This document shows, piece by piece, positions 48,770 through 60,561 of a stretch of DNA of 64,000 bases. The translations under genes were made by a program, and so were the position numbers. A model generated the notes under the pieces. It was given only the letters and a program-made list of their open reading frames with translations. It was not told where the DNA came from and did not search any database. The stretch comes from Xestospongia bergquistia (taxonomy: Eukaryota; Porifera; Demospongiae; Haplosclerida; Petrosiidae), in assembly GCA_963965975.1 (NCBI GenBank), contig OZ014415.1, positions 8,223,057 to 8,287,056 on the forward strand, in the 5' to 3' direction. Every line of letters starts with the position of its first letter. Position 1 is the first letter of the stretch.

Positions 48770-48999
48770 TATAACACTATTACATTGATTGGTAATTTTT
48801 AACCAGCGGAAATACTACAACCAATTGTAAACTATTCATTTTACAAACGTTGTAAAGTGTAAAATTTCCCTGTGCCACTATATATAACTGTAGAACGTTG
48901 ATGTTTATATCTCCCGCTAAATTATAGTATATAGTGTTCAAATTAAACAATTGGATCGAAACTGCTCTTGACATGTAATTTTTAAACAAATTCTTGCTG

Positions 49000-49102
49000 A
49001 ACACCGGAAAGATTCTTTCCGGAAGCTGCCTGACGCATGTGGTTATAAGCCGAAAGCTTTTTGCGTTTTGCGAGTTAATTTGCATGTCAGCATAAGTTGT
49101 CA
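49000..49102 (+). promoter_or_regulatory. Promoter region of member C with shared family element
   Basis: Contains TTATAAGCCGAAAGC and GCGTTTTGCGAGTTAATTTG followed by CAGCATAAG directly before the start codon at 49103. The same order of elements precedes member B. The high conservation next to freely diverging intron sequence suggests it matters for expression or reflects recent duplication. Confidence 0.55.
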
Positions 49103-50634
49103 ATGGGCAATGATTGTAAAGTTCCAGTAAAGGAGGTAGAATTACCTAAAGTAGAGTAAGTTTAATCATTTGATAAGTCTTGTTTACATATATGTTTGTT
49201 AGGTTAACAGTGTTGGGTTGTGGTGGTAAGTTAGATCTTGGAAAAGCAACGTGCCACCCAGTACATTCACGTCCATGTAGTAGGTGTGAGAAGCCGATCG
49301 AAGTACCATCAGAGAGTCAGCCTGACTTCAAATTCAAATGTACTGAGTAAGCTACAAACAATTATTGATAATAATTATTTATAGTAACTTTAGATGTGCA
49401 GAATATGTAAGGAAAAGTCTAAGAGATGCAGATTGTGATGAAAAAAGTCCTTCAGAGCCAGATGCTCTCTCAGAGAACAAAAGAACAAACTCTAAGGTAC
49501 TGTAATCAGAAAAATTTCATTAGCTTTTACTTAACTTTTCAAAATCATGAACATTAATTTATTGACCAATCAGATTGGTCAATATTAAGGCATAGCATGG
49601 TACAAACACTGTTAAAAGTTTGCTTTAAATATTGAATTATTCCCCTTTCTAACTAAGATGCCTATCATTGCTAACTACAAACCAAATCTATCAAAATTTT
49701 TCATGATCAAGTTCTTAAGTTATTGTACATGGATGTATGATCTTTAGGTTAAATAAAGTTGTATATTGTACATGATAATATAATGTTATATCCAGTACAT
49801 GCAAACATTACGGAGTATATTGCAATGTATTGTGAAGGAATGCATGACCAATCAATTCAATGTTTAAATATTAATTGAGTATTGAAATTAATGTTTCCTT
49901 AATTTTTTGTCTTACAGCAAACTGAGATGATTTGGAAGGATGCTGGACGTTCTAAAGAATTTCAATTAATTACTAAAGTTTTACAAGGAACTGGAGATGT
50001 CACATTAAAAGATTTGTTTAACAAAATCACAAGTGATCTCATTGATGGCAAAGCTGGTTCTGTTATTGGAGAAATAGCTTTTCTTAGCCAAAATAAACGA
50101 TCCTGTCGAGTACAGGTTGAAAACCAAACAGATTACACCATAACTTGCTTTGGCACAGCAATTTTGGGAAAACAAGAGCATACTCATGACTATAAAATTC
50201 AATCCAAACAAGGGAAATCTTATTTCTTCAAAAAATCTAACTTTTCTTTAAAAGGTTGTTCTGGAATTCTGACATTTACTGTTGAAGGTTCAACACTATG
50301 CTTCCTAGTTGCTTTTAGAAATGATACAATTCAGATTAGAAAGAAGTCCTGTAATAAAGTTGCTATACTTCGTATTAATGACAGCAAAATAAAACCAGAT
50401 GTCTGTTTTTTTGACGAATTAATGAGAAATGAAGAGTTATGTCCTAAATTTGATAAACGTTGCTATGCATGTAATGATCCTACATATCCTACATTCGAAG
50501 CAACAATTGCTCATGAAACACCAAATTTCACGATAAAATATGACAATATTGAAATTAAAGTTTCAATGACTCATAATTTCCAATCACAAGTCTTTGTGAC
50601 AGTATCCAGCCAAAAAGAAATCACTGAATCGTAG
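49103..50634 (+). CDS. Family member C: zinc-ribbon-like N-terminus and actinoporin-like domain
   Basis: Four exons, 49103-49155, 49203-49346, 49394-49496 and 49918-50634, join in phase to 338 residues. Same plan as member B with the same intron positions: start MGNDCKVPVKEVELPK; Cys pairs RPCSRCEKPIE and FKCTECAEYVRK; a short charged linker with no expansion of the 15-residue repeat; then EMIWKDAGRSKEF and the conserved domain with NKRSCRVQVENQT, FFKKSNFSLKGCSGI, LCFLVAFRNDTIQI, CNKVAILRIND and IEIKVSMTH. No signal peptide or membrane segment. The last exon of B and C is very similar, so they separated recently, as expected from the tandem duplication. It lies between the transposase insertion and the third TOE1/MUTYH unit. 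Confidence 0.8.
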
Positions 50635-50639
50635 AACAC

Positions 50640-50643
<4 letters not shown>

Positions 50644-50684
<41 letters not shown>
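50644..50684. repeat. (TA)n microsatellite after member C
   Basis: About twenty AT/TA units directly after the stop of C; a shorter one lies at the same place after member B (about 42545-42575). Confidence 0.95.
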
Positions 50685-50686
<2 letters not shown>

Positions 50687-50763
50687 TGTTGTGAAGTAGT
50701 ATACACTTTTATATAATGAACTAATTGTAACTTAAAAGTATAATTATTCTTTTTTGCAAAATA

Positions 50764-50931
50764 ACAAGTTGTGAAATCTTTAGAAGCTAAGTGCCTATAG
50801 AGCAAAACTGGACGACGTATATGATAAAAATTTTGATACACAGAGAGCTTCGACACCTTGTCTTGTTGGCATTTACGACGTTTCGGTGAGTAACCGTCCA
50901 GTTTCTCCACAGGACATTGCCGTGCCACCAT
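50764..50931 (-). other. Open minus-strand segment of unknown nature
   Basis: From ATG at 50931 the frame reads VARQCPVEKLDGYSPKRRK and continues for about 55 residues before entering AT-rich sequence. Part of it recurs in decayed form at about 42655-42770 behind member B. It may be the first exon of a minus-strand gene lost elsewhere, or chance. No family recognised. Confidence 0.25.
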
Positions 50932-50984
50932 TTTTAATTACAATCGTGGGCAGAAGCTCTTCAGGCAGTGGGCGTGTCTCACAA

Positions 50985-51300
50985 TTTTAAGGCTGAAAGC
51001 TTGAAACATTGGCGTCATGTGAGTTCTGGGTTACATTGTAGACAGTGTACTACTCATTAAAATTTTAAGAAAATTAGCACTTTACAATTGCATCCAGCAA
51101 TAGCTATGTTTTATTAATTGACACCTTTAATAACCAAAAATGTTTGTAATGAGTTAGCACTAATTGTAAAATGCACAATTTAACAGGCAAGAAGTGGTGA
51201 CCTACTGGAATTTGGCAACTGAGCTTTCAAGCTCAGATGCTACAATCTCTTAACGCAGAAGAAAGGGTCTTTTAGCTGAACAGAAATTATCAAATAACTT
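50985..51300. other. Intergenic spacer, nothing recognised
   Basis: AT-rich sequence between member C and the TOE1 fragment of unit 3. No exon, repeat or promoter signal that I can support. Confidence 0.5.
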
Positions 51301-51312
51301 AATATATACTTA

Positions 51313-51610
51313 TGTAAACTTGAGGTTTTTTACAATCTCCTAATCCACTAAGTTTCTGGATTAAGAGAACAAATTCATCAGAATATAAGACAGTATGTGC
51401 TCCAGCAATGATGTTCCAAGTGTGGTCAAAATAGGCCAGTACAATGTGCAAGACTAGCTAGTAGGTAATTTGCTATGGAACTTACCAGATCTAAAGCAAT
51501 GTAATCTGTTTTAGATCTTCTAAAACACTCCATGTGCTAAAGATCGTCTGAGAATTAACAGTAATCACTGGAAAGTGACCAAGACAACTATATAGAAGGT
51601 GATGAAGTAG
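51313..51610 (-). pseudogene. TOE1 5' fragment (unit 3)
   Basis: Matches TOE1 exons 1 and 2 and the intron between them on the minus strand (for example CCTAATCCACTAAG and GAGAATTAACAGTAATCACT on the plus strand). The start region is altered and there is no rest of the gene. It marks the left edge of the third unit. Confidence 0.85.
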
Positions 51611-51669
51611 GTATAGTATACGGAGTAATTAATTTTTTTAACTTATTGCATTTCTGTACAAATTTGAGA

Positions 51670-54641
51670 ATGTCTCCGTTCACTTCCGTAAACATCCCAC
51701 GTGGTAAGATGGATCATTGCAAAGAACATAGTTTTACTACAGAAGAACTGGACTCATTAAAAACTAGGCTGCTACTGTGGTATGAAAAAAGTAATAGAGA
51801 TTTGCCGTGGAGAAAAATTGTAATGTACCCTGTTAACATATTGACTGAACTATACTGTGTATTATATAGGCTAGAACTGAGACAGATATTAATGTTAGAA
51901 TATATTCAGTCTGGGTATCAGAAGTAATGTTACAACAGGTTAATTTTAAAGTGTACATTTTGCAGACTTAGGACAATAATTAACGTTATTGTATTTTACT
52001 AATAGACTCAGGTTGCCACGGTAATAGACTATTACATTAAATGGATGAAGGTAAAATATGACCAGATAACGTTTTTAAATACTCTAAAGTACACAAGAAA
52101 TTCAATAGAATTATAAACTCTTCATTTCTTTTATATTTTTAGAAGTGGCCTACAGTATATGATTTAGCATCTGCTACTCTAGAGGTCAATCATATGATCA
52201 TTTTATTGTGTTGTCTCTATAATACTAATACATTTAGGAGGTAATGATCATGTGGTCTGGTTTAGGTTATTACAATAGAGGTAAAAGACTATGGGAAGGA
52301 GCAAAGAAGGTACATATTAATTAATTAATAGCTATGAATGTGTTTAGTGATATTCAGTCCCACAACCACTTGAAAACAATGTTGGCATAGACTATAAAAA
52401 CATTGTTAACCCTATCACTATTGTGGTGTTGGATTGAATGCTTGCTGAAGGGGATACAGAGTGGCTTCTTCCACCCACTCAATCCCCTGGGAAGGTCTGA
52501 GACAAAGGCTATTAACACTTGAGAGGAGTGCCTCTATAAGTGGAGGGTGGGTGATCAGAAACTGGCCTGAAGTAGTATTGCAGAAGAACCCATAGCAATT
52601 ACAGCCCTAATTGTGTGGGTGATGCTATATGCTAGCTTCATGGTTGGAATACACTCATAGCCAGCTACTGTAGTGCGATGGGCAAGGTGCCTTCTTCAAG
52701 GCATAACTTAATTCAGACTACTCTCAGTCCAACACTCTTTTATAATTATTGTTTACTCAACAATATTGCTTATTAGCTTAATAGGCAGTTTGTGATTATC
52801 TATTATCTTGACACATGCTCATACTTTGAATGTAGTTATTGTCACTTCTGCTTGTAGGTGGTCCAAGATTTAGATGGAGTATTGCCAACATCTTTTGAAG
52901 GATTATTAAAGCTACCAGGTATTGGAAACTATACAGCAGGTACTATATATAGCAATATCCTAATATAATATACACACTCTATATAGGAGCTCTAGCATCT
53001 ATTGCTCTTAATGAAGTGAGCTATTAATAGATCATTTGAGGATGTAATATATTGTAGGCAGTAGGTGCTGTTGATGGAAATGTTATTAGAGTTATGTCAA
53101 GATTAAGAGTGATTGGAGCTCCTACTGACTCTAAACAAACTCAAGATCACATTTGGTAAGGATATAGCTGGTGAGTAATGACTTCAATGATGTGCTTTTA
53201 ATAACAGGAGTTTAGCAAATATGGCTGTACCAGCTGGTCAGGCCGGAGACTTCAATCAAGTTAGTTTAGTAGAATGATTATAATGTCTGTTTAAATTATT
53301 CACTTTATAATTGTGTCTTCTTCACTGTCCTTAGTCACTAATGGAGTTAGGAGCAACTATTTGTCATCCTCGATCACCAGACTGTTGTAAATGTCCAGTA
53401 CAAGAACTATGTATAGCTTATAAACAAGTTAGTTTAATTACATTCTCTTGTAATGAATTCTAGAACACTTCATTAATTGTTTTTATATCACAGTCTAAAC
53501 AGAAATTAAATAAAGGAGGTATTAATCATTTTTTTAAACCTGTTGTATCAAGATCAGATAAAGAAGAGACACTGAAGTTACACAGTGAGAGAGAGACAGA
53601 AAGAGAGAGAGAGAGTTCAGATCAGTGTTATTATTAATGTATTACTATAGATTGTTCATTATGCTTACCTGTTGATTATAAATGGGATCAAAGGTAATAT
53701 GTATAGATAATATTTTCTATTAATTGCTTCTTGTTTCTTAAGTCTTGGAGTAAGTAATTATCCTATGAAGAAAGGCACTAGATCTGTACCTGTAGAACAT
53801 GTAAGTGATGTGAGGTAGTTAGTGAGATGATAATATTATTGTTAGTATGTTTGTGGAGTAATTGTATTAAATGATAGTAAGGATAAAAGAGAACTTTTAT
53901 TAAAGAAAAGACCAGAGAAAGGTGATTGAATGAATGGATTGGTAGATAGAGAGATGATTTGATGGATGAACAGACTGATTGACTATTTGTATGTTTCTAG
54001 GTCTACTTGCTGGACAGTGGGAGTGTCCTAGTGTTTTTATAAAAGAGGAGGAAAAGGATTCACTAGATATAATGGAGAGTTATATTAGAGAGAAATTGAC
54101 TGAACATCATGTCATGTGTGACCAACTAACATTTAAAGAATCAGTAAAGAATCATATTTATTTATATAAATGTACTATTGGATTGATTCCTCTAAGGTTT
54201 TACATCAGTTCTCACATGTACATCATCATTACCATATATGGTATGGGGACATAACAAATGATAATAACACTACTGATTTGACATGGGTATCACTGGAAGA
54301 CATCAGTTGTTATGTACTTACAAGAGGAGTTAAAAAAGTGAGATGATAGATCTGTTGGAGTTTGTATTTTATTCTTTAACTAGATACTAAGTATTGCTGG
54401 ATTACCAGTACAAAGTACTGGTAAAGTAAGTATACAGAAAATATACATTGTATAATGATCAGTTTATTGTTATATATGTATCTATGAACACAATTTAAAA
54501 AATGGTTGAAATATTACTGTGTATGTGAACACCTAATTAAGTTTTTTTACAAAGTGTATATTGTTTTTCTTCTTTTTGTAGCGCAAAGCAGACATTTATA
54601 ATCCTGAAAATAATTCTAAACTTTTAAAGACTACATTTTAA
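51670..54641 (+). pseudogene. MUTYH copy 3: glycosylase part open, C-terminal domain frameshifted
   Basis: All 17 exons of copy 1 have counterparts with the same splice sites. Exons 1-14 read through, with the catalytic Glu and Asp motifs, the helix-hairpin-helix and the four Fe-S cysteines all kept. In exon 15 (starting 54001) one T is missing near 54175 compared with copy 1, so the frame leaves the NUDIX-like domain after KCT and ends at 54254, giving about 410 residues in place of 472. Copy 2 shares the deletion, so copies 2 and 3 come from one altered ancestor. Because the glycosylase core is open and its promoter is present, it might still make a truncated protein; alternatively it is a young pseudogene. 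Confidence 0.75.
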
Positions 54642-55322
54642 TAGGAATCCTGTAGTTAAATTATATTTATTAAAACTGTTCATATTATTAGTTACACATT
54701 TCCAATTCACACACACACAAACATACATCCTAGCTATATCTCTTTGTTTTGCAAGTACTCCCTCCACATTATAGATTGTATATCCAATCTCCATGGACAT
54801 GGAAGTTTTGTTTATTGAAATATCTCCATATTGTGCTTGTAACTGTACTAATGTCAGGATAATAGCTATGTAGCTACTATAAATGGAAGTTATACTATTA
54901 AAGTTAAAAGATTTTAATTTCACACAAAGTATTTTTCAGTATATATAACACATCCAGAATTCTAAGAACTGTATTGATACTTACCTAAAGTTCCAGGAAT
55001 TGTTATCATTATTATAATACATTGAGTAATTTTATATGATGTATTTAATAGACTAATAATTTAAGTAGTACTAACACCAAGTTCCAAGAATTGTTATAAT
55101 ACTAACAGTGGTTAAACTAACAGTGAATACTAAGAACTGGTACATAATATATTAATACTATACAATACTCTATATATACTAGTAATACCGAATTCCAAGA
55201 ACTGGTCTGACATTGGGTAACTATATAAACATTCTGACATTCATCTTAGGACAGTTATTTATTAGACTCTAATTGTAGTCTTGTTACTTTTTTCTTGCCA
55301 TTTTCTCTTTTGCTAACTTGTG
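54642..55322. other. Intergenic spacer before gene D
   Basis: Up to about 54990 it matches the spacer after MUTYH copy 1. From there to 55210 it contains short imperfect repeats of AATTCCAAGAACTGGT type. A pyrimidine-rich stretch (TTTTTTCTTGCCATTTTCTC) precedes the start codon of D. Confidence 0.6.
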
Positions 55323-57441
55323 ATGGCGGCTAAAGAAGACTCTAAAAAAATGATGACTGATGCAATAGTGAAGGGAGTACCAGACCAACTACGACCAAAG
55401 CTAGCTGGACTATATGACCTATTGGGTGCACGCCAAAATCTGGCAGCAAGTGAACTAAATAGCATTGATGGACAAAAAGATGACATAGTCAGAGAGTGGC
55501 TAAGTAAAAATACTACATTTAATCAAGAAACCAATAAGAAATTGATGGATGCTCAAACACCTGGATTTCTTGAAGAGAATAAAGTTGTATTGGGTGATAC
55601 ACAGAATAATGGTGACATTTTCAAGGTAAGGTTCATTTAACAATGACATTGGCTTGCAGTATATAAAGAACTTACATTGTTTTCAATTATTTACTTCTTT
55701 GCTTATTTCAGAAAACACCAACGCAGGAAATGTTTCAACCACCTACTAGTACTAGTGACCAAGGACCTTCAAGACAATGTGATGATGTCGATGATACAAG
55801 ACATGGCACACAAAATACTACTGTACAAGGTATGTAAGGCTGCATCCACAAAAGCAAATACAAAATTAGGTAAAAAATATTTCATTTCATAAAAATTCAA
55901 AACATCAATAATTTTATAAGTTTGTTGTTAATGGAGATGGTTGGAATGTACATTCCTTGATATAATATTGTTTTTCCAGCCATGTTTATAAATATGAATG
56001 TGGACCTGTGATTCAGTGCAATATTGTTATAGCTACAGTGCTGTAATGGTTGTTTTTATTATTTATTTAGATGATGATGAAGCAGAGACTAAAGAAAAGA
56101 AAAGATGGTCTCAAACAAATAAGAAAGGTTACACAAATATTTATTAGTAAACATGTTTACTTTTATAAACTAGGAGACTTTTTGTTTATTGCATATTTCT
56201 AATCTGTAAAAAGCAATATGTAATTTGTTGTAGTAACATAATTATTTTTTTATTTCTTTAGAGCTCACAGAGGCAGAGGATTCAGAGGTATGTCAAATAT
56301 TTATAGTATATGATCAGAACAACCTATTCAAATATATTAGCTGAAAATATCTAAACTGCATCTTTAGAGCTTCCTAACATATCCCACTAGATCCTAATTT
56401 CATTTTCCTTCTTTTTTCTTTTTGATATGAACAAACTGTTACAATTATAGTAAATAACACATTTAATTTATAACCAGTATGTTTCAAAGCATCAGTATGA
56501 TCTGCTTTAAAATGGACTTTAGTTTACATTTTGTCCTCAACTTACATCCAATATGACACATGAATATATCATCTGGGATGCAAGCACTTCAGCTGGTAAA
56601 ATAGAGCACAATAGGTAACACAGTATTCTGTCTAGAGATAGATATTGGATAAGATGTCTAATCTAGGATCTTCATCTATTTCCATGCTCCATTTATCTTG
56701 TAGGATGTGAAAAGAAATTGGAGCCGTATCCTTCCCAATCATAGCTATGACAAAATCAAGAAGACAGTAGCCAAGTCTAATGATAGTTCTAAAACTCGTT
56801 TATTTCACAATGTTATAGACAGAGTAATGAAAGATGATGGGACTGGTACCTTAGTCACTGGATTATTAGTAGAAGTGAATTCTCTTGCTAGAAATCAACG
56901 ATCATGTCTACTGCAGGTTCGTAACAACACACCTTACTCTATAAGTGCTTCTTGTACATCAATTTTTGGAGGACATGACACACCTAGTGTCAATGCTATT
57001 CCACCTAATGGTTATCAACCCTATTACTACAAAAAATCTAACCTTTCCTTAAAAGGTTGTGCTGGAATACAAATATTTGCTGTCGAAGTTTCTAAGACCT
57101 CCAAACTATGCTTTCTTGTTGCTTTTAGAAATTATACAATTCAGATCAGAAAACGTTCTCATAACAAAGTTGCTGTTCTTCGTATTAATGATCACAAAGC
57201 CAAACCAGATCTTCGATGTTTTGATGAAATAATAAAAAATGAAAAGTCAAATCCTCAATTTAAATCATTTAAAGGATGCTATAAAAGTGAGAAGCCCATA
57301 TTTGGGTCGGCATATTCTGATTCACTAATACCAAACCAACTGGAACTTAACCACATTATAATTGATTTTTCTATTACTTCAAGTTTTGCATCTCACGTTG
57401 AAATAAAAATATCTACTAAACTAGCAATTGACGACACTTAA
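55323..57441 (+). CDS. Family member D: unrelated N-terminus joined to the actinoporin-like domain
   Basis: Five exons, 55323-55625, 55712-55829, 56071-56127, 56262-56287 and 56704-57441, join in phase to 413 residues. The N-terminal 100 residues (MAAKEDSKKMMTDAIVKG ..., LRPKLAGLYDLLGARQNL) look helical, lack the Cys pairs of B and C and match nothing I know. Residues ~100-170 are a Ser/Thr/Gln- and acid-rich linker with a basic KEKKRWSQTNKK patch. The last exon holds the conserved domain: NQRSCLLQVRNNT, YYYKKSNLSLKGCAGI, LCFLVAFRNYTIQI, HNKVAVLRIND, ending in strands with IIIDFSITSSF. No signal peptide. The sequence before its last exon matches the spacer behind MUTYH copy 1, so exons 1-4 appear to have been placed into an older duplicated segment. 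Confidence 0.75.
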
Positions 57442-58264
57442 GTTGTTACATATGCTCCTAATCAGTGAACATTAAATGTTTCCTCAAAAATAAATGGTAG
57501 TTATTAAAATGAATGTCAATTGTTGTAATTATAGCTTTCAGTTCTAATATAACTAATATTACTAATTGATTGTTGTCTATTATTGTATTTACTTTTTTGT
57601 TTATTTAGAGTGTAATTAATTACTTTTTCTGTGTGATTTAATTTAGGCACTTGTTTTAGCCAATGAACTAACAAAATTGTTGTTAAACTTAACCTAGTGT
57701 TTTGACTACACATAATAATAGCTAGTATCTAAAATAAATTCAAGCACAATCTACTTCCTAAAGTAATAATAAAGGAGACTGGAGTGAATGTTTTGAAATA
57801 TCATCATTTGACCAAACATTTATTTTTCACAAGCACTGTCCTAGTTTCTTTGAATGACTATCTGACTTATTTAAGCTTGATCATGACAAGAGGGATATAT
57901 ATAGTTACATTAGTGGGGATATCTTTAATTTCTTTGAACAATAATAGAGTAAAATAGGTAACACACTGTTCTGGTGTGTTACCTATTGTACTCTATTTTA
58001 CTGTCTATCCTAGAAATAAAGCCATCTGTAAAATTGTAGAAATTAACTTCATCTTTAATTTTCTAAAATTTCAACTCTCTAGGTTCTTTAATATTATTAA
58101 TTGATGTCTCTAAAGTATTGCAGTTATTAAGAAATCAAATTACATTTCTGTAAAGTACTGTTTAAAAGCATAATTAATTATTACAATAAGTATCTTCACA
58201 CAATTGTATCAAAAAAGCTGAAAAAAATTTCTAATATTCTACCTTAAGTATGACAATATAAGGT
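57442..58264. other. Convergent intergenic region between D and E
   Basis: AT-rich, no gene seen. It holds the small hairpin at 57944-57996 and the 3' ends of both neighbours. Confidence 0.6.
57944..57996. repeat. Small hairpin, 23-base arms
   Basis: ATAGAGTAAAATAGGTAACA and its continuation pair with the reverse complement, with one mismatch and a loop of about 7 bases. Related single arms occur at about 56598-56625 and 38128-38150, so it is a dispersed element. Confidence 0.85.
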
Positions 58265-60070
58265 TTATGATTGAATAGCTCTCACACTGTATCTGTAACT
58301 GACTTCTAGAGTACGAGTACTCGTTACTGCCTTTGGACTGTCAGGACTGATTACTTTCACGACAACTTCACAACGACGTGTATGAGTCATTGAAACTTCG
58401 ATTGTTATGTTGTTACATTCCATCTGAAATATGTTTTCTCTATTAGCAATTGAAGATCGGTATGTGCGCTCATATCCGCTATCTTGAAGGCAGCCATCAA
58501 AAGTAGGGCATGGTTTTTTATTTTTCATTATTTTGTCAAAATAGCGCACATCCAGTGTCTCGTTAATGTAGTCATTCTTAACAAGTAGTAGAGCAACTTT
58601 ATTACAAGCATTTTTGCTCAACTGAATTGTAGAGTTTTTAAATGCAACAAAAAAGCAAAGTTTTGATGTTTCAGAAAACTTAACAGTAAACCTTTGGATT
58701 CCAGCACAGCCTTTTAATGAAAATCTGTTATTTGAGTAATCATATCTTTGACTTTCACGAGAGGAAATGTCCATACTATTGGGCAGGTTATCAGGCTGGC
58801 CGAAGATTACAATGCCAGAACTGGTAATCACATGGGGTGTTTCGTTATGAACAGTTACTTGACAGGAACGAGTGCAAAGAGCAAGAGCAGCTATTTCCTT
58901 CATGACACTACCACCAATCCTATCATCAATCTTACTACTACCTATGGGTCTGCCAGTCTAAAGGATAAAATTTATTTATAATATGTTCAGATATACAATA
59001 TAATATAGTTATGTATGCCCAGCATATAAAGCATTTTGTTGTTTGACTCTTCCAAAATAGAAGAGTGGGTAGAACTAGTGTGGGACATAGCCATTTTGGC
59101 TCTGTCATAGAGATGCTAAAAATTCTAATCAATTTGCAGCTAAAATATGTATGGACTTCTGCAAGAACTGGCATGAGAGTGTAGTGTTACTCTCTGTTAA
59201 AATAAATTGGTTGTTTTAACTGAGTCATAATCATGCACTTAAGATCATGCATCGCCACCAAATACAGTGAACAATTTTAACAAAATTCATAGTTTTAATT
59301 ACTAATTACTACAAAATGAGTATTTAATCAAATCAAAAGACATGATATTATACTACTGTGTCTATATAGACATGTATACATACTAATGGGTGCACATACC
59401 ATGTCTACATGACAGGGCTGTTACTACGAAGTTTATAATAGAGCATCCTTACATGTGTAGTATGTAAGGATGCTCTATTATAAACTTCGTAGTAACAGCC
59501 CTGTCATGTAGACATGGTATGTGCACCCATTAGTATGTATACATGTCTATATAGACACAGTATATCTACTAGTATAATATCATGTATGTTTGCTATCTGA
59601 TGTTAGTTATAAGTCCCTATACAATTAGTCTGCAAGTGCAGTTGCAGACTAATGAATAATAAAGCTGTATCAAATAAAACAGTAACAAGCAATATACCTT
59701 TGAAGTAGGAATACTTGAGTTTGATGCTGGTATATCGTATCTTTGTCTATACTCTTTAGCACATCTATAGATGATTTAACTAAAATATTGTTAAGCAGCT
59801 ATGACTCACTTATCACAGTAAACATTCTTAGAGTCACACATTACATTACGTGCTTTCTTAGTAAAGACTCTTTTGCAATGGCTACAATTGAAGGCATTAG
59901 ATGGAGCAATTTTTACTTTTAATCCTCCAAATTTTACACTTCCTTTCTTAGGTAAATCCATACTAAAGTGACATACAAAATAAGATATGTACATATTTCA
60001 AGATGACAGGTATTATCTGAACTTACTTAGCCTCTAAATCCTTAACTTGAGCACTCTCTATGTGTGACAT
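58265..60070 (-). CDS. Family member E: treble-clef-like Cys module and actinoporin-like domain
   Basis: Four minus-strand exons, 60070-60027, 59962-59810, 59764-59698 and 58957-58265, join in phase to 318 residues. Start MSHIESAQVKDLEA. Residues ~40-70 hold CSHCKRVF, then VMC and YCDKCAKEY: three Cys pairs/steps that could bind one or two zinc ions and differ from the arrangement in B and C. The domain exon begins with TGRPIGSSKIDDRIGG, as in member A and unlike B, C and D, and continues with TRSCQVTVHNET, SLKGCAGIQRF, LCFFVAFKNSTIQL, CNKVALLLVKND and IEVSMTHTRRCEVVVKV. It ends with an extra Ser/Arg-rich tail. A and E form a second subfamily. No signal peptide. Intron 58958-59697 carries a large perfect hairpin. 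Confidence 0.78.
59341..59584. repeat. Large near-perfect hairpin (MITE-like), ~115-base arms
   Basis: The left arm 59341-59454 (TGTCTATATAGACATGTATA ... AGAGCATCCTTACAT) and the right arm 59462-59584 are reverse complements with almost no mismatch except a short extra piece (GTAGATATA) on the right. The loop is about 7 bases. It sits in an intron of member E. Near-identity of the arms indicates a recent origin. Confidence 0.92.
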
Positions 60071-60520
60071 ATTCTGCTAATTATATAGATTTTGAAGATT
60101 TTGAAGATAAAAGCTACTTTTGTCCAGAATTTTGTAAGACATATACACTAAACTTTTGATCCACTGAATTTTGATTTTATAGAGTCATGATTTAATTATT
60201 ATTGTTTAAAAATAAATGATACCTTTTTTAGGTACAAGGGAAATGCAAGTACCAAAAATAGATTTTTAAAGCTTCTAAAAATAGATTGTATTCCTGAAGG
60301 CAATTTTGTAGATGAACTATGCACAATGGAGGTGTGGCTGAATATAATACTTATTGATATTATCATAATTGCACACCAGTACTATCATGACTTTATTGTA
60401 AGAATAATAAGACAATTATATATATGTGTGTGTGTGTGTCCACTGTGCAGTGAGATTGAGTTAATATAACACTTGGAGTTCGAATTCAGGTTCTAGCTAG
60501 ACACCAAATTGCAAGATAAT

Positions 60521-60561
<41 letters not shown>

